Shown one piece after another: positions 39,346-50,900 of a DNA stretch of 64,000 bases. The stretch is from Macropodus opercularis (Eukaryota > Chordata > Actinopteri > Anabantiformes > Osphronemidae). Each line of letters starts with the position of its first letter. The first letter of the stretch is position 1. The stretch is from contig CM061104.1 in the NCBI GenBank assembly GCA_030770545.1, forward strand, positions 10,487,001-10,551,000. Reading direction: 5' to 3'. The notes below the pieces were generated by a model. It searched no databases and had not been told where the DNA came from. It saw only the letters and a program-made list of their open reading frames with translations. A program made the translations under genes and the position numbers.

Positions 39346-42002
39346 TGTCTGGAAGTGGAGCCATGGCATCTAGACTTCCTTCTACTATATAGCTCAGAAT
39401 ACTGGAATTCTTGGCTTCAGCCTTGGGTTTTATCTGTGACTGCATTTGTTTGTAAAGTAGATAAAGCAATGAGACAATCAAAGAGCTGTCTATCACAGAA
39501 AAGCACACCATTTAGAATCTGAAAAAGAAGGAAAACAATCATTGGACTTGGCAATGCTACAATTCAGAATATCCTTAAAACAAACAAGAAAAGCTCTGAT
39601 GTGCCGAGTAACATACATAGAACAAGTTTACAAAAGGATAACAACAGCTGACGAGAAAAGAAAAATCAAAAACAACCTCCACCGAGCAGGGATGACTGTA
39701 ATCATAATCCACCATTCAGTGTTCGCGAGCAGGAATAATGACAAAATGCAAACTCCTCAGCAGAAAGCCGGGTAATAAAATATTAAATCAACCATAAAGG
39801 TTCTGGAAGAAAGGTTAATGTACTGATTAGACTAAAATGAACCTCGACCAGGTGATGGAAAGTAACTAGAAGAAGTTTAATCATGTAGCAAACTATAACC
39901 CAAAACACCAAAACAGACCTTAACCCAGTTAAAGACACAATTCACCCACTGATAACAAGATTGAAGAGATTTGGGTGAACAGACGCACATTTAGGTAGGT
40001 TTAAATACAAGGAAAGCCGAGGATCTGAACGTTGCCATATACAGTCATCGTTTGATCTTGAACCTATCTTCAGTGTACATCAAACAGATGAATAAACCTT
40101 GTTCCAAAGCAATTGATGAATACACACTGTTTAAATGTCAGTCAATAAAAGATCAACCCCTAAAGATACAATCAAACGCCTTTTAATCCACATCATGTAG
40201 CCTCTGGTGCCTTGACATTGTACAGCTGTTTCTTCCTCGGTAAAGAATAGGGCAGCAACTTTGAATAATCCATTCAAATTAAACAGTTTAATCTTTTAAT
40301 GAAATGTGTTTTTTTGTACAAACCAAAGTCTCAAAAGAAAACACTGGTTTGAAGAATAAGCTTTTGACAATGAGCATCTCTGCCTACCATGATTCATAAT
40401 TTTTCTATTACATGGAAACAGAGTAGGTATTCACAGGATCATTTATTGAGTGTTAGGTTCTCTTTTCATAAGAAGTTTTTGAGAGGCGTTGTTCAAATAA
40501 TGAAAATCGTATTTACTGTACAGTGTTAACCAATTGCTGAAATTGCTACAAAGTAAGTGGTGCTACACAGGCAATTAAATTTTGATTGCATTGATTTGAC
40601 AGTGTTATTAATGTGTCATCTCTTTTTTTGTTTAGCTTCGAGTTCGCATGCTTTTATAGCACATCCCTTCAGTATTACAGATGACAAAGTCATGGAGTTA
40701 GACATGTTTTTCAGTTCAGCTTAACAGAAATACTGTACACGACAGAACAGTAATATTTACTGAAACAGCAAGTCTACTAATATTCATACTGATAAGATTT
40801 TGACGTACAATTAGCATCAACCATTAAGGTCAACAAAACAGAACATAACTGAAAGAGAAGTCAAAAGTAGTGACACACAAATGATGTGATCACTGATCTA
40901 CAGCTGTAGTTATAGTAAATTTGTATTTTATTTTTCCAGAGTTCATGCTTGAACCATCTAGATCCCAAACATTTTTTCTCTTAATCATGATTTAATGGCC
41001 TTATTACTTTGATAACATTAAATGATTTTCTGAAAGATTGCAGCTTAATTAGGTAACAGCCTGAGGCTGTATGCTCTGCCTGTCACTTACGTACCCTGTC
41101 TACTAAAACGGTTATTTCCCTTACCTCAGTGCTTCACTTGGCGAAAAGTTAGTTTAAAAGGAGGATGATGGGTTCACACCACAGAATATAAAAAGTCAAA
41201 GTGAAAATCAGATTTACTCTTCTTTCCTTTTCTGCAGGCATATTAGTTATATCAGTCCATGTTAGACCACAGACAACCTTTTTCTTGTCACAATAATATA
41301 AGTCTCGTATCGAAACCTGTTTACATACAGTAGGTCTCAAAGTTCAAAAACTTCATAACATTATGATTCACTTTCTTTAATAGTTTCATATGCTCTTAAC
41401 ATGCATACATGTGAAGATTTTATGCAATGCTGCTTTACAATTTTTCATTTAATGTTCCACACCCAAAATAAATGACCAGCTAAATCCTTCATCATTCTTT
41501 TCTTCTTTTTTAGGTTCTCATACTCTCATGTGCTGGAGCTTCCCTGGACGTGCTGTGTATGCCAGAGGCAGCCGTTTACATTCACACTGTGACTGAACCT
41601 GAACACCATGACATCCTGCTTGCTCATGCTGTGCACACAGGCTTTCTGATGACAGATCCACAAACGCTCAAAGACAGGGTCCATGGTCCACATACTCTGT
41701 GTTAGATTTGGCACACATTAAAAAACGTACGCAGCATTGCAACTTTTTTGCAGAGGGGTTGTAATTCCACTATACAGTCCGTGTTTTGTGCTTTGTGCTC
41801 TGCTGCTGTAGTATATAAACAACGGCATTCAGGGAACCTGATCTTACTGGGTTTTCTGGAAGGTCCAAGCTAAAGACAATTCCTTCTCTCATGTGTACGC
41901 GAGGTAAACATCTGGGAATGTTTGTTCAGGTACTGGCTTCTACAGAACAGGAAATGGAGAAATGGAGAGCGTGCACCTACATCACCTTAGTGTGTGTCTA
42001 CA

Positions 42003-42018
42003 TACATAGTCATGGCCA
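42003..42018 (+). repeat. Left terminal inverted repeat of the Tc1-like element
   Basis: TACATAGTCATGGCCA is inverted at 42734-42751 as TGGCCATGACTTTATGTA, differing by a two-base indel. Confidence 0.85.
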
Positions 42019-42326
42019 CACATAGAGACATTTGAGGTCTCTCCACAGGTGTTCTATGGTGTTCAGATCTGGACTCATTGCTGCCATTTCAGAACTCTCC
42101 AGCACTTTGGAACCATTTTTGGTGTTTCGGGTTATTGTCCTGCTGGAAGACCCTTGACTTCTGGTGGATCGACAGCTTTCACTACATTGTGCCCCAAATT
42201 CTTTGGTAATCATCAGATTTCATGACACTGTTTGTCTCACCTGTCCACAGCATGTCCTCCCAGAAGAAGAATTGTGGTTTTGTCACATACGTTTTGGAAA
42301 ACTCCAGGCTTTTTTCTGCCTTTGCG

Positions 42327-42659
42327 TCAGTAATGGTGTCCTCCTGGGTCTCCTACCATAGCGTCCCTTTTCATTCTGATGGTGAGTGGACCCTGTGTCT
42401 GCAGATCAGCTTGAATTTGTTTGGAAGTTAATCTGGGTTCTTTATCCACCATTTGAACAATCCTATGTTGTAATTTTTCATTCATTTTGCTCTTCTGTCC
42501 ATGTCCAGGGAGGTTGGCTGCAGGGCCATGGGCTGTAAAGCTCTTGAGGATACTGCGCACAGTGGACACAGGAACATTAAGACCTTTGGAGATGGACTTA
42601 GAGACTTGACATTGTCCATGCACAAGTTTTTCTGGTGCCAATAATTTGGTCCAGTCCAT
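42327..42659 (-). pseudogene. Transposase N-terminal fragment (paired-like HTH domain)
   Basis: A 110-codon open frame encodes the DNA-binding part of a Tc1 transposase. It begins MDWTKLLAPEKLVHGQ and continues through a helix-turn-helix (ISKGLNVPVSTVRSILKSF) and a GRPR-like linker (NLPGHGQKSKM). A second helical subdomain follows (LQHRIVQMVDKEPRLTSKQI). It then loses homology where the catalytic domain should begin, so it would give at most a DNA-binding domain without nuclease. The family's full protein is about 340 residues. Domestication as a repressor is conceivable but nothing here supports it. Confidence 0.85.
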
Positions 42660-42733
42660 TTCTGAGTTCTGTGTGAATTTTTGTCAGATTTGACTTTTCT
42701 TCTGTTTTTTTGTGTTGTTCCATTGCATATTTT

Positions 42734-42751
42734 TGGCCATGACTTTATGTA
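42734..42751 (-). repeat. Right terminal inverted repeat of the Tc1-like element
   Basis: TGGCCATGACTTTATGTA pairs with the left end at 42003-42018. Confidence 0.85.
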
Positions 42752-43291
42752 GAGTAAAGTAAATCTTAAGTATTTATCTCATTAAGAAACATTACAAGTG
42801 AAATCACAATAACAAAACAAAAAGACTGATTAAAAATAATGGACCTTAATGGACAAAATCTGTCAAGAAAGTGCTCAGCTAGAAACTTTTTACAGAGAAC
42901 ATGTGATGGTCAAGCATGTCAGTCCAATGCTTTCATTAAAATGCAGACAAACTGTAGAATTGCCACCTCTGAGAAAGACCTCATATGGTCCCGACACAGC
43001 TCCCTGCCCTTCAATATATACACCGTCTATGCCTCACAGACTCTATGAATGTTTTGTGGCTTAAATATATTCAAAATTCTCAAATTGCGTATTAGACAGC
43101 GATATTTGAAATTGAGTTGGATATAAAGGATTATTTTAACTTCAGATAAACCACAATCTGACATTTGGAGTAACCTGTTTCACAGAGTATAATCTCTTAT
43201 CTGTGATTGTGAAATTATTCAGTGGAAGGGGATTATTAAATTTAAGCTTAACAGGGATTTTCATGGCGAAATAAATTATTTTCCTTCCCAG

Positions 43292-43346
43292 GTTCATCAA
43301 TATTAAATGATTTGGGAAAGGATTGTGCAACCTCTAAATGAGACAG
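43292..43346 (+). ncRNA. Possible non-coding exon (splice signals only)
   Basis: One of the best splice-site pairs in the window. An acceptor (TTATTTTCCTTCCCAG) ends at 43291 and a donor (GACAG then GTATGTGG) begins at 43347, enclosing 55 nt. All three frames contain stops, so if used it would be an exon of a non-coding RNA or a UTR. No partner exon was identified. Confidence 0.15.
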
Positions 43347-43565
43347 GTATGTGGATGCAAATCTTCAACATCCTTTCAAAAGACAGAAATCCAGACAGAG
43401 GCGTCACACCCCTTTATCTGTTAACATTACTGTGATTATTTCCTGCTCTGTTATTTTCATCAGCTGTGCACGAAGATTAATCAGACAAAGTGAGGATGAA
43501 TACCACTCTGAAAAGCCACATGACAATTCTTGGTTAATTTTGTGGTAATACACAAAATAGCAATA

Positions 43566-43577
43566 CCCCCCCCCCCC
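43566..43577. repeat. C12 homopolymer
   Basis: Twelve consecutive C, a likely site of sequencing or assembly length error. Confidence 0.93.
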
Positions 43578-44350
43578 TTTATATGTTTCTTCTTGAAGTT
43601 ACTGTAAATAAAAATATCATAACACAGCACCAACTGTGTTAAAATAGCAAAATTATGCAGAAAATTACGTGAGATAAAATAATGTTCAATCTGGTAAACA
43701 TAAAATAAAAGTGCACTTCGCAAACCCAAGGCAGTGTATCAGATGAATAATTTTTCTAGTCAGGCACTAGAGTCTGAATATTGCAATCAATAAAAGGGAT
43801 TAGATTGCTGCAGAGTTTGTGAAGGTTTTATGTCAGAATTATTATTTTATTTAGACACATTAGATCACAATACCACAGGTCAAAATCAATGTCATCCTGT
43901 ATTATTCCATTACTTTTCTTGAAATTATTTTGAACTGAGAAACTATCCATCAAGTAATCAATCCGCCATCACAATGCATGATACATTCAATCAATTATAT
44001 ATTGCGAGTTGTTGTTGCTACATGTTAAAATCATATTTGTCGGCTCATTACGCTTCTTACGGCACCGCATTGACTTCTATTTATCCACATCTACTGTATA
44101 GCTGAGACCCAATGGTTTTTTTCCAGCCATGACAGAATCTGAAACAATCTTCCGAGGGGAACAGTGACATTTTTCCCACAAGTGCGTACACCATCCATCC
44201 CCAGGGAGTAACACAGAGGCTCTTTATGATGTTAAAAGATAACCTTGCTGTATCTGGGTAGTGCATGAGAGAACTACACTTCAGACTGTCCGCTGTTGTA
44301 TCTGCTGATCATAGCTCCCAGCATCAGATAAACAGGTCGCTTAAACTCCC

Positions 44351-44578
44351 AGAAGAGACAGGCTGTTGCTCAAGTCACCTGGTCTGGACTTATCTCAGCT
44401 GGACCTGAAAATTTCTGTCCTTAATCTGAGGCTAGAATCGGCACAGCAGCATAATCACGGGGATGTTCACAATACAGAGCTAAAGAAATGTTCTCAAGAG
44501 CCTCTGGAGAAGGTTCAGCAAGCGGAAAATACAGCTCATGAGAGGAAGAGGATGAATTTGATTCAGCAGAGCAAGACT
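44351..44578 (+). CDS. Weak exon candidate with coiled-coil-like composition
   Basis: After an acceptor (ACTCCCAG, ending 44350), one frame stays open to 44629. It encodes a Leu/Gln/Glu/Lys-rich peptide with heptad-like spacing (LDLSQLDLKISVLNLRLESA, later EPLEKVQQAENTAHERKRM). A GTAGGA donor begins at 44579. The acceptor tract is short and the donor non-ideal. Charged, coiled-coil-like composition is unusual for random AT-rich sequence. It could be an exon or a degraded copy of a coiled-coil gene. No family is recognised. Confidence 0.2.
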
Positions 44579-47500
44579 GTAGGATGCACCTGCTGCATAT
44601 TGAATCATTCCAAAAATGGTAGATACTGACAGGCCAAAGACCGATATGAGGCGAAGAAAGGGTGTAATTTAACAGAGATGAGAAAAGGGCAGGGTTTGTT
44701 GACCAACTTTTTTTTAAGCAGACATTGTCCGATGTGTATCCGGATTTTCTCTATAATCCTGTCTTTCAATTTGGTGCTTCAATCCCATGTTCACCGAGGT
44801 AAACAACCTGGCCAGCCACGATTTCCTCTGCTTGGTACACCCACCCGTGATGTTTTTACTCAGATGGATGCATGGGCGAGTTGATACGGTCTGCACAGAA
44901 ATAGCCCAGAGTTACTCATACTGTAGCTGCAAGGAGTATGAATGAAAAAGCCTGAATGCTTCCCCACTGTGGTTGTCAAATATTACTAATATCTATACAA
45001 TGTAACGTAATACTTACACAATAGGTTTGGGCCTTTATGAACACAAATGTGAGCATTCAGAACATGTCCACTCATAAGCAAAAAACAAAAGTCCGTTAAA
45101 GTACAGTTAAAGCTTTACAAACTTTTCAAACTGAATGTGTGCAATAATAATTTTATGTAATAATAATGTTGATCTTGTTTCTTAGTTTCTACAGTTTCTT
45201 AGTGTTTCTTGCTGTAACTTCTAGGCAAACAAGAGCTGGGCACTGCAGGAAATGGAAGGACACTGAGTTTTCTGTCAGTGTGAACTATTCTGTCCGTAGA
45301 TGTAAATCTAACTTATATAGACTAATGGTTCATTCTATCTTTACTAAAAAACGAATGTTCAGTGACTGTTGAAGCCGTTAAATACACAATAGATACATTT
45401 CACCAGCAATACCCCACAAATAAAAGTGTGTTTGAATGTGTGAGGGTCTATTACAAAGACATGGAGCCACCAGGACAGCAGTATCAGCGCAGCCCTTTTT
45501 ATTTGCCAGCCTCCACTCTGAGTTGTAAAGTTGCAGCGGCTTTTATTCCACCTCCCCGGCTGCAAGTCGTCCTTCCTGAAACTCAGTGGGAGTCTAGTTA
45601 GTCTGGCTGGGTGGAGGCAGAGCAGTGGGAGGCTGACAGCTTCAGCAAAATCTTTGTAATGGTAAATAAAAAGGGATTTAAATGGCTCAAATCTATTCCG
45701 CATTCCCTGTGCATTTGATATTTTCCCCTCTGTGTCATTTCTCTTATAGCAAATGAAAGCTTTGGTCATTTCAGTCTAAGACTCAGACTGAAGGAAATTG
45801 CAGGTGTCTGTGGTTTTCAACTGAATTCTGAGAGTCACACTTATGTCTGTAAAAGACGATAGTATTGTAGGATTTAAGAGTTACAGCGTGTGCCAATCTA
45901 TTTCCTGATTCTACCCAGTTGTTACTCCAAGTTATTTTAGTAAAATCTGAATAGGCATTTAGAAATGCTTTATAAGCATATTTTGTAATGCCATATAGCT
46001 TTACTTCGTTCCCCTGTCATACTATTCCTGGATATCATATCTGTGGTGCCTAATAACACTACATTTTTGAAATCTCATCTCGTCCCTAGCATCAGATTGA
46101 TTGAGATGACTGATGGTGGTCTATGAGCACATACAGACAAAGAGAAGCTATACTGTAGATATATATAATGACTGGGATACAAAGGCTGCTGCTCTTAGTT
46201 TGGCAGGCTTTAATAGTAGCATTAAGCTGCTGTCAGCGCACACTCACACATGAGAAGAATATTCTCAGAGGTCGAACACTGCACTGTATAGCCTGACACC
46301 AACAGGGATCATCACTGAGACCGAAGCAGTGGGAGAAGAACATAATCTAGCAGAGATCTCCACAACCAAATTCCACCTAGCAAAGTCAAGAACAATCAAT
46401 CCATGCGTGAAGAAGCATTTCTATCCGTGAATGTTTGCAGAAAGATGTAAGAAGGTGGGTGGTAAAGGATAACAAGTTAACATGCATGGTGTGCTTCTTA
46501 GGTTTCATTTTATTGCATCTTACGCTGAGACTCATCTTGTGTTTGCTGAAAATAACAGCAGAAAAAGAGAAGCAAAAAGGCCACCTTCAACTGAGACAAA
46601 ATAACTAAAGGTTAAAGTGTTAGCCCTTGATCCAGAGTGCCAGAATGGTGGAGTATCTTGTTTATTCCCTAGTGGTATTCACAGAGAATTCAAAGCTTCT
46701 GGTATATCAGATAATTTGCCCTTTTCTCCTCTTCTGCCATTTGGCCCCATCATTCTTGTCTGTCTTATCACTGACAGGAAGGACCAGCACCCTCTCTTTC
46801 CATCTTACACCTTCCATCTTCAAGCTCTGACCTCCAGACACTTCTATCAACTCCAGGGTATCAAATACACTATGTGCATAATACTATAGTTTGTTTTACT
46901 GGAACACAGAAGAACGTATTAACTATTTGTACAGTATGTGAAGTTTGCAACAGAGCTGTAACTGATCAAAAAAGATAATATGTCAATCAATGTCTCAATC
47001 TGCTAATGCATTAGTAAAGGTTATGATACAGTAGGTGTAATAATGGTTCTCAAAAACTAAACTCAAATATTGAGACTCTGTCAAAATGCACTTAAAACCC
47101 AGTCAAAGTTTTTGCTACGGCCACCCTCACTGTTGTCATTTTGAGTGGCAGTAGGAGGTTTGGGTGGCAGCTGTTGGGGCTGTGTTAGAATAATCATGAT
47201 AAACTGTCCCAGGGTCTCTTAGTCTAAGTGCAGAGCCGTTTGGAAACCACTTTGGAGCCGAGCCAAAAGACACTAATCTTTGAAGAGTCAGCCCTCCAAT
47301 CACTATCACAAAGAATTCTTTGTCTTTCATCATCTACAGTAGAAAACTGTGCAATGATTCAGCAGCTCTGTTGAAATACTAGCGTGGACACAACACAAGA
47401 ACCTGGCATCCATGCAGGTATGATTAACATGTGTGGGAAAATTTCAGACCAACCACACATTTCCATTTTAAAAGACACATAGCTAAGATGACTAAAAACA

Positions 47501-47944
47501 CAGTTCTTATAAAATGAGGCATGTTGTACTATTGTGCTGCTGAAGTGAACTTACCACAGTGTGTGGGAGAGAACTGAGGAATACTCTCACTGTCCTGTGA
47601 TTTTTTAGACAATATTTCAGGCCTTCTCACATCGATACACAACAACAATAATTAACCTTTACTAAGTAACATTAGGTGGAGAAATCAGTTGAGACATGTT
47701 CAGGCTCAAGTAAGAGAGTTGGAAGTCAGCTCTGCTAAAGTATCTTGCTGATGTCCTTCTGTGAAACTACACAGCAGAGAAAAACTAATTCAAGGCTCGA
47801 GATTCACTGCACTTTTAGAGGTCTCAACAATATTCAACCTGCAAATTGCCATCAGTCTGGTATAGACAGTACAGCGGTGCTCAGAAATAGTCATGCATGT
47901 GCAATGTCTACCTTTAGATTCAATTATCTATCTACAGTGGATGT

Positions 47945-47963
47945 AAAAAAAAAAATAAAAATA
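47945..47963. repeat. Poly-A-rich simple sequence
   Basis: An A tract with a few T interruptions. Confidence 0.85.
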
Positions 47964-50900
47964 AGTGCTTGTCATGTCTTGTCACATAACTCTTAACCAG
48001 AAGTAACACGAATCTTAACTGTCAGAACTCAACCTTCAGTAGTGAAAAGTTTTGTTGGAGTGAAGGGTTGTTGAAGTGAATCACTGCATATTGTGTTACA
48101 ATAACTCCAAGACAGCAGATTTTGTTTGAACTATTTTCGTGAATGTGACAAGTACTGTACCTCAAAATTTCCTTGCAAAACTAAGCAGATAATATGCTAC
48201 AGTATCACACAAGTCAGCCAGTCCATGTACGAGACTTACATGTAGTACTGCATCTTGTCCTAAAAATACTATATTGCATATATAAAAAGAGCCACATGTG
48301 CGCATGAATTGACAAAAGCAAGCAAAAAAAGTAAATATTGTAGTAAGCATCATAATTTTATTCAATTCATACTGTGCCAGAGATACTGCTAAGCAATAGT
48401 ATGATTAGCACCTTGGCTTTTGTGATTTGTACTGACAGCAGTCCTGCCTTCAACATAATTAAGGGATAATGGTACAACAGTAATGTCTTACAAGCCAATA
48501 ATGAACAACTTCAGTCAATTAGCATTGATCAGGGAGTTATCTCATTAATGACCAGAGCTAAACCTTATGATGGATTTACTTGAAAGCAGCCGACTGGTTT
48601 GAAATCAAAGTTAATATAGTCTAGATGGTCCAAGGAACCTAAGGTAAATCCACACAAGTCTGACAAAGTAAATTTTGTGTTGAAGGGGGAAAAAAAACAA
48701 ATCACACATTGTGTCTTGGCACCACCACAACATAACTGCTGCAAATGGATTTATACTTGTGTTGCTCCAGCAAAGCCAGGTTTGCTTGGGTAGACAAACA
48801 GTAGCACAGTAAATGAGCAACTGTAAACTAACTTCATGTGAAAAGGCAAATGGCTCCTTTCACACTTCCAGCAGGGAGCAAACATGTGCAAAGGTTTTCT
48901 GTCGCTGTAACTCTAACATTTATACAGTAAACATAACATACAGTAAATTAAGGTTGAACGACTCCTTTAATGTTTATATAGCTCAGTATGTAATATGTTT
49001 AACTTGTAATCTGTCACAGCAGACACAGTATCCGTAGATTTTACTGTTGGTGGTTGTTCTCTCTAAATGAGGCACAACTCGGCTTGCATAACAACTTCTG
49101 TGTACTAATTATGCGTTTGTTTCTCACAACAAAACAAATGCTGTCAAATCTAGTTCCATGATATCTAATGTAACACACAAATGGAAATTATGCTACAGGA
49201 GCAGCATTTGCATACAAATGCACCCTGTAATTTTAGGTGGAGTAAACCAAGAGGAACCATCATTTAACGATTGCAGGTTGACATATTGTGTGTTTAAGCG
49301 CAACTCACTAATCCTCAACGCTGTAATTGTTGGAGGCAAGCGAGGTTGTCAGAGCATGGAAAGAGCCTGATGAGCTCTCACCTTACACCAGTCAGCTCCG
49401 TTCACAGGTCTGACAGAGCTTTTAGTATCGCCTTCTCATTAGTTACACAGGAGACCTGAGGCGCTATCCCTCTATATAAGCTGGTCTCTTCCCTTGTAAG
49501 GCCACGACATCTGTAAAACAAATGAAGAATATGTTTATGTAACCAGGCGCATCAATTCCATGGTTGAACGTTCAATGAAGTGAACACAGCAATTTAAGAA
49601 CTCGTCCATTCTGACCAAAATGCCAAACAATTTTCATAAAAATCTACACTTCACATCAGACTCCTGTCCTATGTAGCTTCTGTCAAATTGCCAAGGGATT
49701 TAAATTACACTCACTTGAAGAAAGAGTAGCTGCAAAAAGATTTTCTAAGGAGATTCTGTGGCCAACAGTATGCAAGCAACTGCCAGAATTAAAATTAAAA
49801 TCCCTGTAAACGACACTAAATCTAAAATGCTACTGCTGACCTTTCTTACTTGCTACAAAAAGACCTTGCCACATGATCATCTGTACAGTGAGCAGCTACT
49901 CCTGACATCCCTAAAGGGCCTCTGCTTGGCAGTTTAAATAGTCAGGAAATATAGGGCTGTTCACAGAGGCCCTGGAACAGTTCCTACACACGGTCACACG
50001 GACACAGTGAGTCTACTCCACAAATTAACATTATATCAGGCGGTGGAACTGCAGGCTTCCTCTGTAGCTGTTGGTGAAAGGGCAGTAATCTCCATCATCT
50101 CAATGTGTTTCTCTCAATGAAATAATAATGCCACTACTCCAGCGAACACAACAGAAATAACCCGGAGGGTGCAGACTGGGTTGTCACATAGCTTAGGAAC
50201 TTAAACTATGCTACTAACATCACAGTACAACTGAAGATAGACTCAGTCAGATCCCCTTGTGGAAACATTAGACACAAGGTCTACTATATTACTGTAAATA
50301 GAAAACATTTTACTTACTCGTTACATTTTATTTTCATCTGAAGCAGGGAAGGATGTTAAATCATACAACTACAAAAGAGGCTTGTGTCAGTAATTTCTAG
50401 CCAATAGAAGCTTCAATTCTTCAATAATGGATAAGGCTTGATGGCTTCTTCCCGCGTTTGACATGTAGTAAGGTAATGAATGTAGAGGAGCAGTTGAGTC
50501 ATGGCTCAAAGTGGTTAAAACTTCTATTTTGGTGTTAAACTGTTTCCTGGTATGCTCTGCCTAACACCTGTGCATCGTCCTGTACTGAGGAGCTCTATAA
50601 AATATTCAGTATACCAGCGATCAGTGCTTTTCCATCAACGCCCTAGAGGATTACTTACTGTGTGATACTAGAGGAAGAATGAGTAAGTTAGTTTGGTGGT
50701 TAAATTATTTATTTACAGTATTGTTTCTTGTATTTATTCTTTATTACCTAATTGTTTCGCTGGGAACAGGCAAAACACACCTTGGCTGATTGATTCAATA
50801 TGATTGACAGGTAGAAAAGCACACTTACTTAAAGTATTATGTGCGATGAGACACCTTGTAGTTCTTAACTACTAAAATAAAATTTGATTTATCCATTGTT

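Larger units (their letters stand above)
30422..42002. other. Gene-free stretch
   Basis: No gene recognised. The longest open frame of the window lies here on the minus strand (30947-31411, 154 codons), but it is Cys/His/Leu-rich with no domain and is probably chance. A near-perfect GTAAGT donor at 35325 has no convincing acceptor. A 15-bp tandem duplication is noted at 39316-39345. Confidence 0.55.
42003..42751 (-). mobile_element. Internally deleted Tc1-like DNA transposon with both ends
   Basis: Matching inverted termini bound about 750 bp, roughly half to two-thirds of the usual 1.2-1.6 kb Tc1 length. The transposase reads on the minus strand. The first part (42659-42327) is an open stretch of 110 codons giving the N-terminal helix-turn-helix DNA-binding region, with hallmarks SKSISKGLNVPVSTVRSILK and NLPGHGQKSKM. 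The C-terminal end is at about 42120-42020 and holds MSPDLNTIEHLW, which includes the catalytic glutamate. Most of the catalytic core between them, with the first two aspartates, is missing or unreadable. The protein cannot be active, but intact ends mean the DNA might once have been mobilised in trans. The family differs from the other two Tc1 relics in this window. Confidence 0.88.

Noticed and set aside
47136..47333. Minus-strand frame beginning MMKDKEFFVIVIGG with an acceptor-like CTACTGTAG before it
   Set aside because: It looks protein-like at first, but there is no usable donor and the rest of the frame has no consistent coding character.
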